Below are positions 8,170-14,383 of a stretch of 23,612 nt of DNA, one piece after another (within the stretch, counting starts at the first letter, position 1; each line of letters opens with the position of its first letter). Below the pieces are notes generated by a model. It saw only the letters and a list, made by a program, of their open reading frames with translations, did no database searches and was not told the DNA's origin. The translations under genes were made by a program, and so were the position numbers. This DNA is from Deltaproteobacteria bacterium (GTDB lineage Bacteria > Desulfobacterota > DSM-4660 > Desulfatiglandales > HGW-15), in assembly GCA_019308985.1 (NCBI GenBank), contig JAFDHB010000041.1:1-23612 (forward strand), read 5' to 3'.

Positions 8170-8187
8170 AGTTTGATATACCAAACT
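8170..8187. promoter_or_regulatory. Near-palindromic operator, candidate DtxR-family binding site
   Basis: AGTTTGATATACCAAACT is an 18-bp dyad imperfect only at one symmetric pair near the centre. It covers the -10 region of the fbpA promoter, so a bound repressor would block transcription. Its neighbour, the DtxR-family gene, is the obvious candidate regulator. The sequence is not the classic corynebacterial DtxR box, so the assignment rests on symmetry and position. Confidence 0.6.
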
Positions 8188-8201
8188 TAGATTGCGGTCA
8201 A
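8173..8201 (-). promoter_or_regulatory. Promoter of the fbpABC operon
   Basis: Minus strand TTGACC (8196-8201), a 17-bp spacer and TATCAA (8173-8178) form a plausible sigma-70 promoter. It would start transcription near 8166, about 65 nt before the fbpA ATG. The -10 lies inside the 8170-8187 dyad. Confidence 0.55.
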
Positions 8202-8428
8202 CAAAAAAATTTGGAATATGCAATTTTTTCCCTTTGACTCGATTATTGTTGCATGTTAAAGATATTTCTCGAGGTCCAAGCCCACGGAATCCACCGCAGG
8301 GTACCCAAGGGATTGTCCCAAGCCGGCCTGTCTTCACTCAAAAGGAATTTTGGACGGCTCCAGGGTACCTTCCCCCTTGAGCGGACACACGGGACAGGGT
8401 TGAAAGGGGCAAGGAAAATGGAGGTGAC

Positions 8429-8938
8429 ATGTCTCAAGAGAAAACAGGTCTTTCCAACAGCCTGGAGGATTACCTGGAGGTCATCCTGGATCTGGAGAGC
8501 AAGAACAAGGTAGCCAGGGTCAAGGATATTGCAGAAGGAATGGGAGTCTTACAGGGTTCTGTGACAGGTGCCTTGAAAAAACTGGGAGAAAGGGGCCTCA
8601 TAAACTATGAACCTTACAATTACATCACCTTGACCAGGGAAGGAAAGGCCATTGCAAGGGAAATCACTAGGCGGCATGAAATCATCAGGGAATTCTTGTC
8701 CGGCATACTTCAACTAGACGAAGAGAAGGCCGAAATAAATGCCTGCAGGATGGAGCATTCCATGGACAAGGATGCCGTTGACAGGCTCGTGCAGTTCATT
8801 GATTACGTAAATAAGTGCCCAAGGACCGGCATGGATTGGATCGAGTCCTTCAAAAGGTATTTTTCCGCCAAGAAATACGATAGGAAAGAGTGCAAGAATT
8901 GCCTTGAGAGGAGCCTGAAGGGTATTGAAGGCCGGTAG
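8429..8938 (+). CDS. DtxR/MntR-family metal-dependent transcriptional regulator
   Basis: A 169-residue regulator. The N-terminal winged helix reads 'SLEDYLEVILDLE...VARVKDIAEGMGVLQGSVTGALKKLGERGLINYEPY', the DtxR/MntR DNA-binding pattern. The dimerisation and metal-binding segment contains 'RRHEIIREFL' and 'ACRMEHSM', which supplies the Cys, Glu and His of the DtxR primary metal site. The residue corresponding to DtxR Met10 is Asp ('LEDYLE'), as in MntR, so the site looks mixed and Fe versus Mn specificity cannot be read. The C-terminus adds 'CKNCLERS', a CxxC absent from the classic proteins; the SH3-like third domain is missing, as in MntR. It has a strong GGAGGTGA ribosome site. It is divergent from fbpABC and likely represses that operon. 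Confidence 0.9.
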   Translation: MSQEKTGLSNSLEDYLEVILDLESKNKVARVKDIAEGMGVLQGSVTGALKKLGERGLINYEPYNYITLTREGKAIAREITRRHEIIREFLSGILQLDEEKAEINACRMEHSMDKDAVDRLVQFIDYVNKCPRTGMDWIESFKRYFSAKKYDRKECKNCLERSLKGIEGR

Positions 8939-9052
8939 GGCTGGGGGCCTTAACCATGTTGATAGTAGCCCTCGCAGTCAATAATATTCCCAAGAGAAGG
9001 CGGTATCCGGAATTCTGCTATTAGACCCGAACTAAGGATGGTGCCGCGACAT

Positions 9053-9250
9053 GTGAGAGCGACCTCCCGCTCGCGATAAGCAGAGGCCAGTGACACGGTC
9101 ACTTCGGTCCATAGGGAAGCCAAGAATCTGAAGTGAGCGAAGCTCAAGAGGGTGAATTGCAAGCTCCTGGTGGCGAGAAACAATGACCAGTGACATGGTC
9201 ACCGCGACCCAAATGGGATCCAGAATATGGAGCGAGCCGAGCTTTTTATT
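9053..9250. repeat. Diverged tandem duplication with a 100-bp period
   Basis: The segment beginning near 9053 is repeated exactly 100 bp later. For example 9073-9102 and 9173-9202 agree at 24 of 30 positions, and similarity continues through 'AGAATCTG...GAGCGAAGCTC' / 'AGAATATG...GAGCCGAGCTT'. Each unit has the same small hairpin, GTGAC-NNN-GTCAC (9089-9101 and 9189-9201). Faint similarity before and after may mark decayed outer copies. Confidence 0.65.
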
Positions 9251-9253
9251 GAG

Positions 9254-9270
9254 CCCTTGCCGGGCAAGGG
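9254..9270. other. Strong short hairpin
   Basis: CCCTTGCCGGGCAAGGG is a nearly perfect dyad located about 45 bp past the ccmD stop. It might stabilise or end the ccm transcript, but on that strand it is followed by CTCAATAAAAAG rather than a T run. Confidence 0.4.
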
Positions 9271-9313
9271 GACCAAGTACGTGATCCGCTTGCCGGGCCA
9301 CCTCCGATGAGGT

Positions 9314-9457
9314 TTAATCATCAGGTCCCAGAAGTCTTTCCATTCTTTCAAGAAGGACCTCCAGTTTCCTCTGGCGCTTGAATATCGTAAAAACGTAGAT
9401 GAACAGGATAGTCCAGCTAATGGCAAAAGCAGAGAAAAGATATATAATGTTGTCCAT
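9314..9457 (-). CDS. ccmD: CcmD-like small membrane protein of the haem exporter
   Basis: A 47-residue protein starting MDNIIYLFSAFAISWTILF. It has one transmembrane helix (about residues 4-25), then a basic stretch 'KRQRK' and an amphipathic, acidic coiled tail ending 'MERLLGPDD'. This is the size and layout of CcmD, the small subunit that helps release holo-CcmE from the CcmABC complex. A GGAGG ribosome site lies 8 nt before the ATG, and the gene begins 22 nt after the ccmC stop, the usual position for ccmD. CcmD sequences are poorly conserved, so the call rests on size, topology and context. It is the last gene of the ccm operon. Confidence 0.8.
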   Translation of the reverse strand: MDNIIYLFSAFAISWTILFIYVFTIFKRQRKLEVLLERMERLLGPDD

Positions 9458-9479
9458 TTTCCATACCTCCATCCTTATT

Positions 9480-10169
9480 TCATGGCAGTAGGTGCTTGTT
9501 CCCTACCATCTGCTTCAATTTCTCCACTCTGATATTGGTCTTTTCCAATCTCACCCTGCTAAGGAGAATAAATAGGAAAAGGAGACAAAAGGAGAAAAAG
9601 CTCAGCATCAAGGTCAGTTTCATAGGAAAAGAGATATTCATCCCCTTTGATGTTATTACCACGGGATGGATGGTCCTCCACAACCTCACGGCGAAGAAGG
9701 TGAGAGGGACGTTTATGAAACCGATGATACCGTATACGGCCGAGAAAGGGGCCCGCTGGTTTTCCCTGAGGACGCTCCTGAACAGGAGGTAGGCCATGTA
9801 AACAAACCACAATATGAGGGTAGTGGTAAGCCGAGGATCCCAGGTCCACCATACATTCCAGATGGGCTTTGCCCATATGGGGCCTGTAAGCAACACAAGG
9901 GTGCAGAAAACAAGGCCCACCTCCACCGAGCAGGCTGATATGACGTCCCACTTGAGGTCCCTGGTGTAAAGATAGAGAATGGCCGTTACAAAGGTTATCA
10001 AAAAAGAGATAAAGGCCAGGAAGGCGAAGGGGACGTGGATATAAAATATCTTCTGAACGATGCCCATAGTCTTTTCCACAGGGGAATAGATGAAGATCGA
10101 GTAGAGGGCGGCAATCATCATTACAAGGGCAAGAAGATGAAAGAACTTCAATAGGATTCCTCTGGGCAT
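9480..10169 (-). CDS. ccmC: Haem exporter / haem-handling membrane protein CcmC
   Basis: A 229-residue, six-helix membrane protein of the haem-handling family. The periplasmic tryptophan-rich WWD motif reads 'WNVWWTWDPRLTTT', and conserved histidines in 'FYIHVPFAF' and 'RTIHPVV' fit the two axial haem ligands of CcmC. In System I it presents haem to CcmE. The ATG overlaps the stop codon of ccmB by one base (TAATG), with GGAGG a few nt upstream, indicating translational coupling. Length is close to the family norm. Confidence 0.95.
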   Translation of the reverse strand: MPRGILLKFFHLLALVMMIAALYSIFIYSPVEKTMGIVQKIFYIHVPFAFLAFISFLITFVTAILYLYTRDLKWDVISACSVEVGLVFCTLVLLTGPIWAKPIWNVWWTWDPRLTTTLILWFVYMAYLLFRSVLRENQRAPFSAVYGIIGFINVPLTFFAVRLWRTIHPVVITSKGMNISFPMKLTLMLSFFSFCLLFLFILLSRVRLEKTNIRVEKLKQMVGNKHLLP

Positions 10170-10846
10170 TATTCCTCCATGACGAAGTCAAATGTTAGAT
10201 AGGAAAGGAGCAGGAAAACCGAGTCAAAGGCGATCAGGATTTTCAGCCATGGGAGGATCGCTGAAAGGGGGTTGCCGTCCAGAACAAAACCAGTTGCCTT
10301 CACTGCCGCGATAATAAGGGGAATGGATATGGGAAAGATAAGGATAGAAAGAATGAGGTGCCTGGCATTGGTGGTGGCGGACATGGCCGAGAACAAGGTC
10401 CCCACGGTGGAGAAGCCCAAAGTTCCCAGGAAGATTATCAAGCCCAGGGGTAAGAGAAAGGGCAAGAGGTTCTGGTTGTAAAGGATCGTCAATACAATAA
10501 GCGTGATGGCTACCATAATTGCGGTGAAAAGGAGGGTTCCGATCATTTTGGCGAGATAGATGCACCAGCGGCTCACGGGGCAGAGCAGCAGGCCGGAAAG
10601 TGTCTCCCCGTCACGTTCAGCGCCAAAGGATCTGCCCAGCCCCGTCAGGGCTGAGAAAACAATCGCCACCCAGATAATGCCGGGTACCAGGTCTTTGATG
10701 TCCCTGAATCCTTTCTCAAAGGCGAAGGCAAAGATGATCAATACCAGGAAGGAGAACAGGCACATGGAAAAGAGCATCTCCCTGGATCTGAACTCCAAGG
10801 TAAGGTCTTTGCGGACAATAATCCAAATTTTGCCGACGGAATTCAT
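10169..10846 (-). CDS. ccmB: Haem exporter permease CcmB
   Basis: A 225-residue integral membrane protein with about six hydrophobic segments. The N-terminus 'IVRKDLTLEFRSREML' and 'ERDGETLSGLLLCPVSRWCIYLAKMIG' are family hallmarks of CcmB, which pairs with the CcmA ATPase. The CcmAB complex uses ATP to release haem-loaded CcmE from CcmC/CcmD. Its start overlaps the ccmA stop by 4 nt and its stop overlaps the ccmC start, so ccmA-ccmB-ccmC are tightly coupled. Length is typical. Confidence 0.93.
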   Translation of the reverse strand: MNSVGKIWIIVRKDLTLEFRSREMLFSMCLFSFLVLIIFAFAFEKGFRDIKDLVPGIIWVAIVFSALTGLGRSFGAERDGETLSGLLLCPVSRWCIYLAKMIGTLLFTAIMVAITLIVLTILYNQNLLPFLLPLGLIIFLGTLGFSTVGTLFSAMSATTNARHLILSILIFPISIPLIIAAVKATGFVLDGNPLSAILPWLKILIAFDSVFLLLSYLTFDFVMEE

Positions 10847-11628
10847 AGGCCTGTTTGAAAACTCCTAATGTTCCGAAGGGAATCCAATCTCCCTCGTGCT
10901 TCTTTGTTGCCGGATAGATCCAGATATAGGCGCTCGAAGTCGTGCCTGAGGATATTGCCGGCACGCTCTCTGAAAAGAAGACGTCCTGCCCTTAAGACGG
11001 CGATCTCGTCACATAGTTCGAGTCCTCTATCGATATCGTGCGAGGTGATAACCACGGTCTTGCCTTGCTCCTTGAAGTCCTCCAGAATCGTCCTGAGTAT
11101 TCCGGCGCCTTGCTGGTCCAGCCCGCTATAGGGTTCGTCCAAGAAAAGGACGGAAGGATCATTTATAACTGCCCTGGCAATGGAGAGGCGCTGGAGCATC
11201 CCCTTTGAAAATGTGTTGACATATTCGGTCCTGTAATGGATCAATCCCACCAGCTCCAAGAGTTGATCGATCCTCTCGTTCAAGTTCTCTACTCCATAAA
11301 GTCTTCCGTAGAATCTGAGATTCTCCTCGGCAGTGAAATGCTTGTACAGGAAAGGCCCATCAAGGATGACCCCGATTTCCTTGCAAAGGGCTTCCCTGTC
11401 GTGCTTGGGGTCAAGTCCCTTTACAGACACCCTGCCGGAGGTCGGCAGCATGAGCGAACATAGGATCTTGAGCAGGGTGGTCTTACCTGCGCCGTTGGGG
11501 CCGAACAGGGCGAGGAATTCTCCCCCCTTAAGGGCAAGATCGACATCTCTGAGCACCGATTTGAACCCGAAATTCTTGACAATACCTCGCACTTCAATTG
11601 CAGGACTTTGGCCCAATGATTCGTCCAT
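10843..11628 (-). CDS. ccmA: Haem exporter ATPase CcmA
   Basis: A 261-residue ABC ATPase with Walker A 'GPNGAGKTT', a degenerate signature 'FSKGMLQRLSIARA', Walker B 'VLFLDEP' and H-loop 'TSHD'. Position directly before ccmB identifies it as CcmA, which drives release of haem-CcmE. I start at ATG 11628 ('MDESLGQSPAIEVRG') because CGGAG sits 5 nt upstream and the family's first strand follows; a further 16 upstream codons are open but lack a ribosome site. The C-terminus is somewhat longer than the E. coli protein. Confidence 0.92.
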   Translation of the reverse strand: MDESLGQSPAIEVRGIVKNFGFKSVLRDVDLALKGGEFLALFGPNGAGKTTLLKILCSLMLPTSGRVSVKGLDPKHDREALCKEIGVILDGPFLYKHFTAEENLRFYGRLYGVENLNERIDQLLELVGLIHYRTEYVNTFSKGMLQRLSIARAVINDPSVLFLDEPYSGLDQQGAGILRTILEDFKEQGKTVVITSHDIDRGLELCDEIAVLRAGRLLFRERAGNILRHDFERLYLDLSGNKEARGRLDSLRNIRSFQTGL

Positions 11629-11703
11629 TATTCTCCGGCTCCTGGAAAGGCGACCACTCTCAGACCCACGAAACACGAAGCCAAGATCCTCGAAAGAATA
11701 GAT

Positions 11704-12072
11704 CTATTCATACTTGGAGGCACATTTTGGCATAATCGTCGTGGCAACAAACTTCTCTCCCTTTTCATAGACGCCTTCCAAGACGACCTCGCTCCCCGGT
11801 TTGAAGGAGTCCGGTACGACCCCTTTGTACAACACCTCTATACTGGATGAGCCGTCTTCTATCACAAAAGCGAGGTTCAAGGTCCTGGGATCCCATTTTA
11901 CGGAAGAGGGCGAGACCGTTCCGCCGATTCTTATGGGGCCGTTTGAAATCTCCCCGGTCCCTGCAAGGACCTCGCTTACAGTGAGGTAATAGGTCATTGT
12001 ATCCCTTATGCCGGCGTAAATAAGGTAGCCCATGATGCACAATATCACGGAAGAAGCTGCAATGATCTTCAT
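11704..12072 (-). CDS. ccmE: CcmE haem chaperone, CXXXY variant
   Basis: A membrane-anchored periplasmic haem chaperone. Starting at ATG 12072 it is 122 residues: one anchor helix (MKIIAASSVILCIMGYLIYAG), then an OB-fold beta domain ('SEVLAGTGEISNGPIRIGGTV.PSSVKW', 'FVIEDGSSSIEVLYKGVVPDSFKPGSEVVLEGVYE'). The haem-binding motif is 'CASKY' at the extreme C-terminus. Canonical CcmE has HXXXY; the Cys form is known from archaea and some sulfate reducers. The start needs care. The frame is open to 12174, but that ATG has no ribosome site and lies in a hairpin. The only strong site (GGGGGAGG) serves an 8-codon reading frame whose TGA overlaps ATG 12072, suggesting coupled initiation, or frameshifting on the A tract. 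Confidence 0.88.
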   Translation of the reverse strand: MKIIAASSVILCIMGYLIYAGIRDTMTYYLTVSEVLAGTGEISNGPIRIGGTVSPSSVKWDPRTLNLAFVIEDGSSSIEVLYKGVVPDSFKPGSEVVLEGVYEKGEKFVATTIMPKCASKYE

Positions 12073-12095
12073 CTTTTTTTTCTTTTTCTCTCCAT
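12069..12095 (-). CDS. Possible 8-codon leader peptide coupled to ccmE
   Basis: An ATG at 12095 lies 7 nt after GGGGGAGG, the best ribosome site in this gap. It encodes MERKRKKR and stops at a TGA that overlaps the proposed ccmE ATG as ATGA. It could couple translation to ccmE. Alternatively, a -1 slip on the A-rich stretch would fuse these residues to CcmE, giving a basic N-terminus before the anchor. A homopolymer assembly error is also possible. Confidence 0.4.
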   Translation of the reverse strand: MERKRKKR

Positions 12096-12173
12096 GTGTA
12101 TTCCTCCCCCGAGGTTGTCTGGTCCCTCCTATTATTTTGGCCCTTTCAAACATCCAAGATGTTATGATTCCCA

Positions 12174-12202
12174 TGATCGGAGGTTGAATCTTTTACCGAT
12201 CA
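12174..12202. other. Intercistronic hairpin between the carboxypeptidase-like gene and ccmE
   Basis: TGATCGG (12174-12180) and CCGATCA (12196-12202) form a perfect 7-bp stem around a 15-nt loop, spanning the stop codon of the upstream gene. It may be a transcript-stability or partial termination element. It also touches the ATG at 12172-12174, which argues against that start for ccmE. Confidence 0.45.
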
Positions 12203-13363
12203 TAGAGATAGTTTTTTGATTTCTTCAACTAGCGCGGTCCTTTCCGCCCTGTAAACGTCGGGATCTATTTCGCCCTGTTCGTGGCGGAGGTCCAGATCGG
12301 CTATCCGGCGCAAAAGGGCTTCCCTATTTTCTTCTTTATCAAGGCCTTCCCCCGCAGGAGAAGGCTCGGCAACAGGTGTTCTCCTCCCTCTTAACACGGA
12401 AAAGGCGAAACCCACGACGAACACAAAGGCCCCGATCCCCCCCAGGATCCACTTCAGGAATCCATCTCTTCGCCCAAAGTCCAATCTGACCGCCAATTCC
12501 GCCCCCTTTTCAAAGTCTTTGCCCGATAGATGGAGAAATCGTTGATCTGACTCCATAGTAGGCCCCTTAAACCGGGCCTCGTCGGTCGTTACCCTGATCC
12601 CTGCGGCTGGAAAGATCATTTCGATACTTTCGGTCTTCATATTGACAGTCCTCTTAAAGAAGTAACTACTGTCTGGTGTGCTCACCCGGTACGAGAATTG
12701 GAGATTTGTAGGCCCAGGCCTTAATTCCGCCGTACTGATAAACCCGTCTTCGGTCTTGATGATGCGGCCGGTCATTGATCGTTCAAATTGAAGGTCCAGG
12801 GCGCCCTGGGGCAAGGAAACCCTCACCACCTCTCTTCTGTCACTCCCCTCGACCTTCCTCTGACCAACAAAGGTTCTGTTGTCCCGGTTCTCGAATACTA
12901 TGAATTCCCTGACCCAAAGGGATCCATCTGATGGCTCAAACAAAATATGGTGCACCTTGACGCTGATATCTTCGTAACGATCCGTAGTCTCGTAAATGGG
13001 TAATTCCACGGAGGAGGCAAGATTCCCGTTGATATGGAAGGCATCGCTGAAATAGAAGATATTCTTATACTCGGTCATTACGTAGTAGACCAATGAAGGC
13101 TCGGGCTTCAAACCGGAGAACAGGAACGAACCGTCTGTGCCGGTCTTTACCTTGGCGATTTCAGTTACATTCTTCCTGTCATATTGATAAATACGCACCT
13201 CAAGGCCGGCCACCCCTTGCCCCTCGACGGTCTTATTTATCACCTTTCCGGTAATGTCCACTGATTTCGGTTCTCCCTCGCCACTAGCGGCATGGGATGG
13301 TGCCGGGAAGATTAATAAACCAAATGCCATAGATGCTATGAAGACGGTTGACAGTATTCTCAA
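12200..13363 (-). CDS. Carboxypeptidase-regulatory-like membrane protein within the ccm operon
   Basis: About 387 residues from a TTG start at 13363, chosen because AAGGAG lies about 7 nt upstream and a clean signal peptide follows (RILSTVFIASMAFGLLIF..SHA). An ATG-free longer frame would overlap the upstream gene. The exported part begins with a CarboxypepD_reg/Cna-B-like beta domain ('DITGKVINKT..GVAGLEVRIYQYD...TGTDGSFLFSGLKP', about 34-105), then a further beta-rich region. A single transmembrane helix (about 303-323) leads to a charged coiled tail, 'IADLDLRHEQGEIDPDVYRAERTALVEEIKKL', that resembles the cytoplasmic coil of CcmI and the coil of the preceding gene. I do not recognise a named protein. 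Its place between CcmI-like and CcmE proteins suggests a role in apocytochrome or haem handling. Confidence 0.75.
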   Translation of the reverse strand: MRILSTVFIASMAFGLLIFPAPSHAASGEGEPKSVDITGKVINKTVEGQGVAGLEVRIYQYDRKNVTEIAKVKTGTDGSFLFSGLKPEPSLVYYVMTEYKNIFYFSDAFHINGNLASSVELPIYETTDRYEDISVKVHHILFEPSDGSLWVREFIVFENRDNRTFVGQRKVEGSDRREVVRVSLPQGALDLQFERSMTGRIIKTEDGFISTAELRPGPTNLQFSYRVSTPDSSYFFKRTVNMKTESIEMIFPAAGIRVTTDEARFKGPTMESDQRFLHLSGKDFEKGAELAVRLDFGRRDGFLKWILGGIGAFVFVVGFAFSVLRGRRTPVAEPSPAGEGLDKEENREALLRRIADLDLRHEQGEIDPDVYRAERTALVEEIKKLSL

Positions 13364-13407
13364 ACTATATTCTCCTTCATCTTTTGGCTCGAGGTCCCGA
13401 TCCGGCT

Positions 13408-13872
13408 TCAAGCCTTCGTGAGCTTGACACCGCAGTTGAAGCAAAACCTATCACCAGGATCAACTAGGTCCCCGCACTGGTTGCAAAATCTCCTCTTTTT
13501 TGGGGACTTAAGCCTTGCCTTTACAAGGGAGACCTCCTTCTCAATCTGCTCCTCAAAGCTTTGTCCGGAAGAGTCGGATGTTTCCCCGCCGGGGAGATGG
13601 AAGTGGTCGATCTTCCTCAGGTAGTCCATGGCGTCGAGCATATATTGAGACTTCATCTTTTCAAAGTCTTCTTTAGAAAGCTTCCCCATGGCCAAATCAA
13701 ACTCGATCTCCTTGATTGCCTGGTAAATCTTCTCTTTCTCTGTATCCAGCTCGGACATCTCTTGGTCTCCAGCCAAAGGCGAGCCGCCGGGCGATTCCGC
13801 TCCTTTTAAGAGGGGCCAAATAATCAAAAGGCTTGATAGCAGTACCAGGAATATGATGACTGCGGTTTCCAT
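13408..13872 (-). CDS. CcmI-like membrane protein with C-terminal zinc ribbon
   Basis: A 154-residue protein: one N-terminal transmembrane helix (about 4-23), a charged coiled segment with the pattern 'IKEIEFDLAMGKLSKEDFEKMKSQYML' (53-79), a linker, and a zinc ribbon 'FCNQCG...PGDRFCFNCG' with C130, C133, C144 and C147. The helix-plus-coil part resembles the N-terminal half of CcmI/CycH, a chaperone for apocytochrome; the TPR half is replaced by the ribbon. The ribbon is strikingly like that of the protein at 16372-16830, so both may share a partner. Its ribosome site, AGGAG, overlaps the stop of the preceding CcmH-like gene (13-nt gap). The CcmI relationship is inference from topology and position. 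Confidence 0.72.
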   Translation of the reverse strand: METAVIIFLVLLSSLLIIWPLLKGAESPGGSPLAGDQEMSELDTEKEKIYQAIKEIEFDLAMGKLSKEDFEKMKSQYMLDAMDYLRKIDHFHLPGGETSDSSGQSFEEQIEKEVSLVKARLKSPKKRRFCNQCGDLVDPGDRFCFNCGVKLTKA

Positions 13873-13885
13873 GATGAAGATTCTC

Positions 13886-14383
13886 CTAAGAATCGTATTC
13901 TTTCAGTTCGCTCTCAATTCGATCGAGGTATTCTTTATCCACGGGCGCAATATCAGCCTTGTTCTTCTCCCGGTCCCCTTTGGTGCCCTTGTGTATCACA
14001 CAGCGTGTCAGGAACATGTACAGAAGTCCGCCTCCCAAAATAATCAAGAAAAAAGGAAGGATCCATGCCGTGAGGTTGAACCCCTCCTTTGTGGGTGCAG
14101 CCAGGATTCTTTCCCCGTTCCTCTCCACAAAGTATCTGATGATTTCATCCTTGGATTTACCTTGGGAGACCAGTTGGGTCACTTCTTCCGTGATGGACTT
14201 GGCAGCCGAGCATTCCATGGCGCCCTCGCAGGCACCCACTACCATGTTGCATCCGCAGGTGCAGGTAAGGGCCTGGGTTATTTCCCCGACCGTGACCCCC
14301 TTTGCCTCAGGAGAAAGGGTCAACAGCAGAGTGAACGCCAGGAAGACTGCGCTCAGATTGGGGGATCCTTTTAGGGGCTTCAT
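13886..14383 (-). CDS. ccmH: Divergent CcmH/CycL-like thiol oxidoreductase subunit
   Basis: A 165-residue periplasmic protein: signal peptide (1-29), a helical CcmH-type domain (about 30-95), a transmembrane helix (about 107-126) and a short acidic tail. The 'SITEEVTQLVSQGKSKDEIIRYFVERNGERILAAP' segment is the recognisable CcmH three-helix core. The redox motif is unusual: canonical LRCxxCQ is replaced by 'LTCTCGCNMVV' (C41, C43, C45), with extra cysteines at 52 and 58. CcmH normally keeps the apocytochrome CXXCH thiols reduced for haem ligation with CcmF. The ATG overlaps the ccmF stop (ATGA) and has GGAGG upstream. The fold call is good; the chemistry of the altered motif is unknown. Confidence 0.8.
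   Translation of the reverse strand: MKPLKGSPNLSAVFLAFTLLLTLSPEAKGVTVGEITQALTCTCGCNMVVGACEGAMECSAAKSITEEVTQLVSQGKSKDEIIRYFVERNGERILAAPTKEGFNLTAWILPFFLIILGGGLLYMFLTRCVIHKGTKGDREKNKADIAPVDKEYLDRIESELKEYDS

Larger units (their letters stand above)
8102..8428. other. Divergent regulatory region between fbpA and the dtxR-like gene
   Basis: This 327-bp stretch holds the fbpA promoter and the overlapping dyad described separately. The right half (about 8265-8418) is probably an untranslated leader of the dtxR-like gene, which ends in a strong GGAGGTGA ribosome site at 8420-8427. A TTGACT at 8234-8239 could be its -35, but no good -10 is spaced from it. I see no small gene or recognisable riboswitch. 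Confidence 0.5.
8939..9313. other. Gene-free interval between convergent dtxR-like and ccmD genes
   Basis: No believable gene lies here. The interval is mostly the diverged 100-bp tandem repeat (9053-9250), a REP-like motif (9057-9077) and the hairpin CCCTTGCC/GGCAAGGG (9254-9270). Because two genes converge on it, some of these hairpins could end transcription, but none has a T tract on the correct side. Confidence 0.5.

Noticed and set aside
8234..8262. Promoter for the dtxR-like gene (TTGACT with TAAAGA)
   Set aside because: The -10 matches only 3 of 6 positions; a promoter must exist but this one is not convincing.
8265..8418. Possible riboswitch in the leader of the dtxR-like gene
   Set aside because: I could not match the segment to any known metal-sensing riboswitch core; only scattered short repeats are visible.
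8928..8951. AAGGCC/GGCCTT dyad at the end of the dtxR-like gene as a terminator
   Set aside because: The stem is short with a 12-nt loop and no T tract follows.
9032..9301. Minus-strand frame of 89 codons through the tandem repeat
   Set aside because: Its internal similarity is explained by the DNA repeat; there is no ribosome site or protein-like composition.
12073..12174. Extending ccmE to the ATG at 12174
   Set aside because: No ribosome site precedes it, it lies in a hairpin, and the added 34 residues are unlike a CcmE N-terminus.
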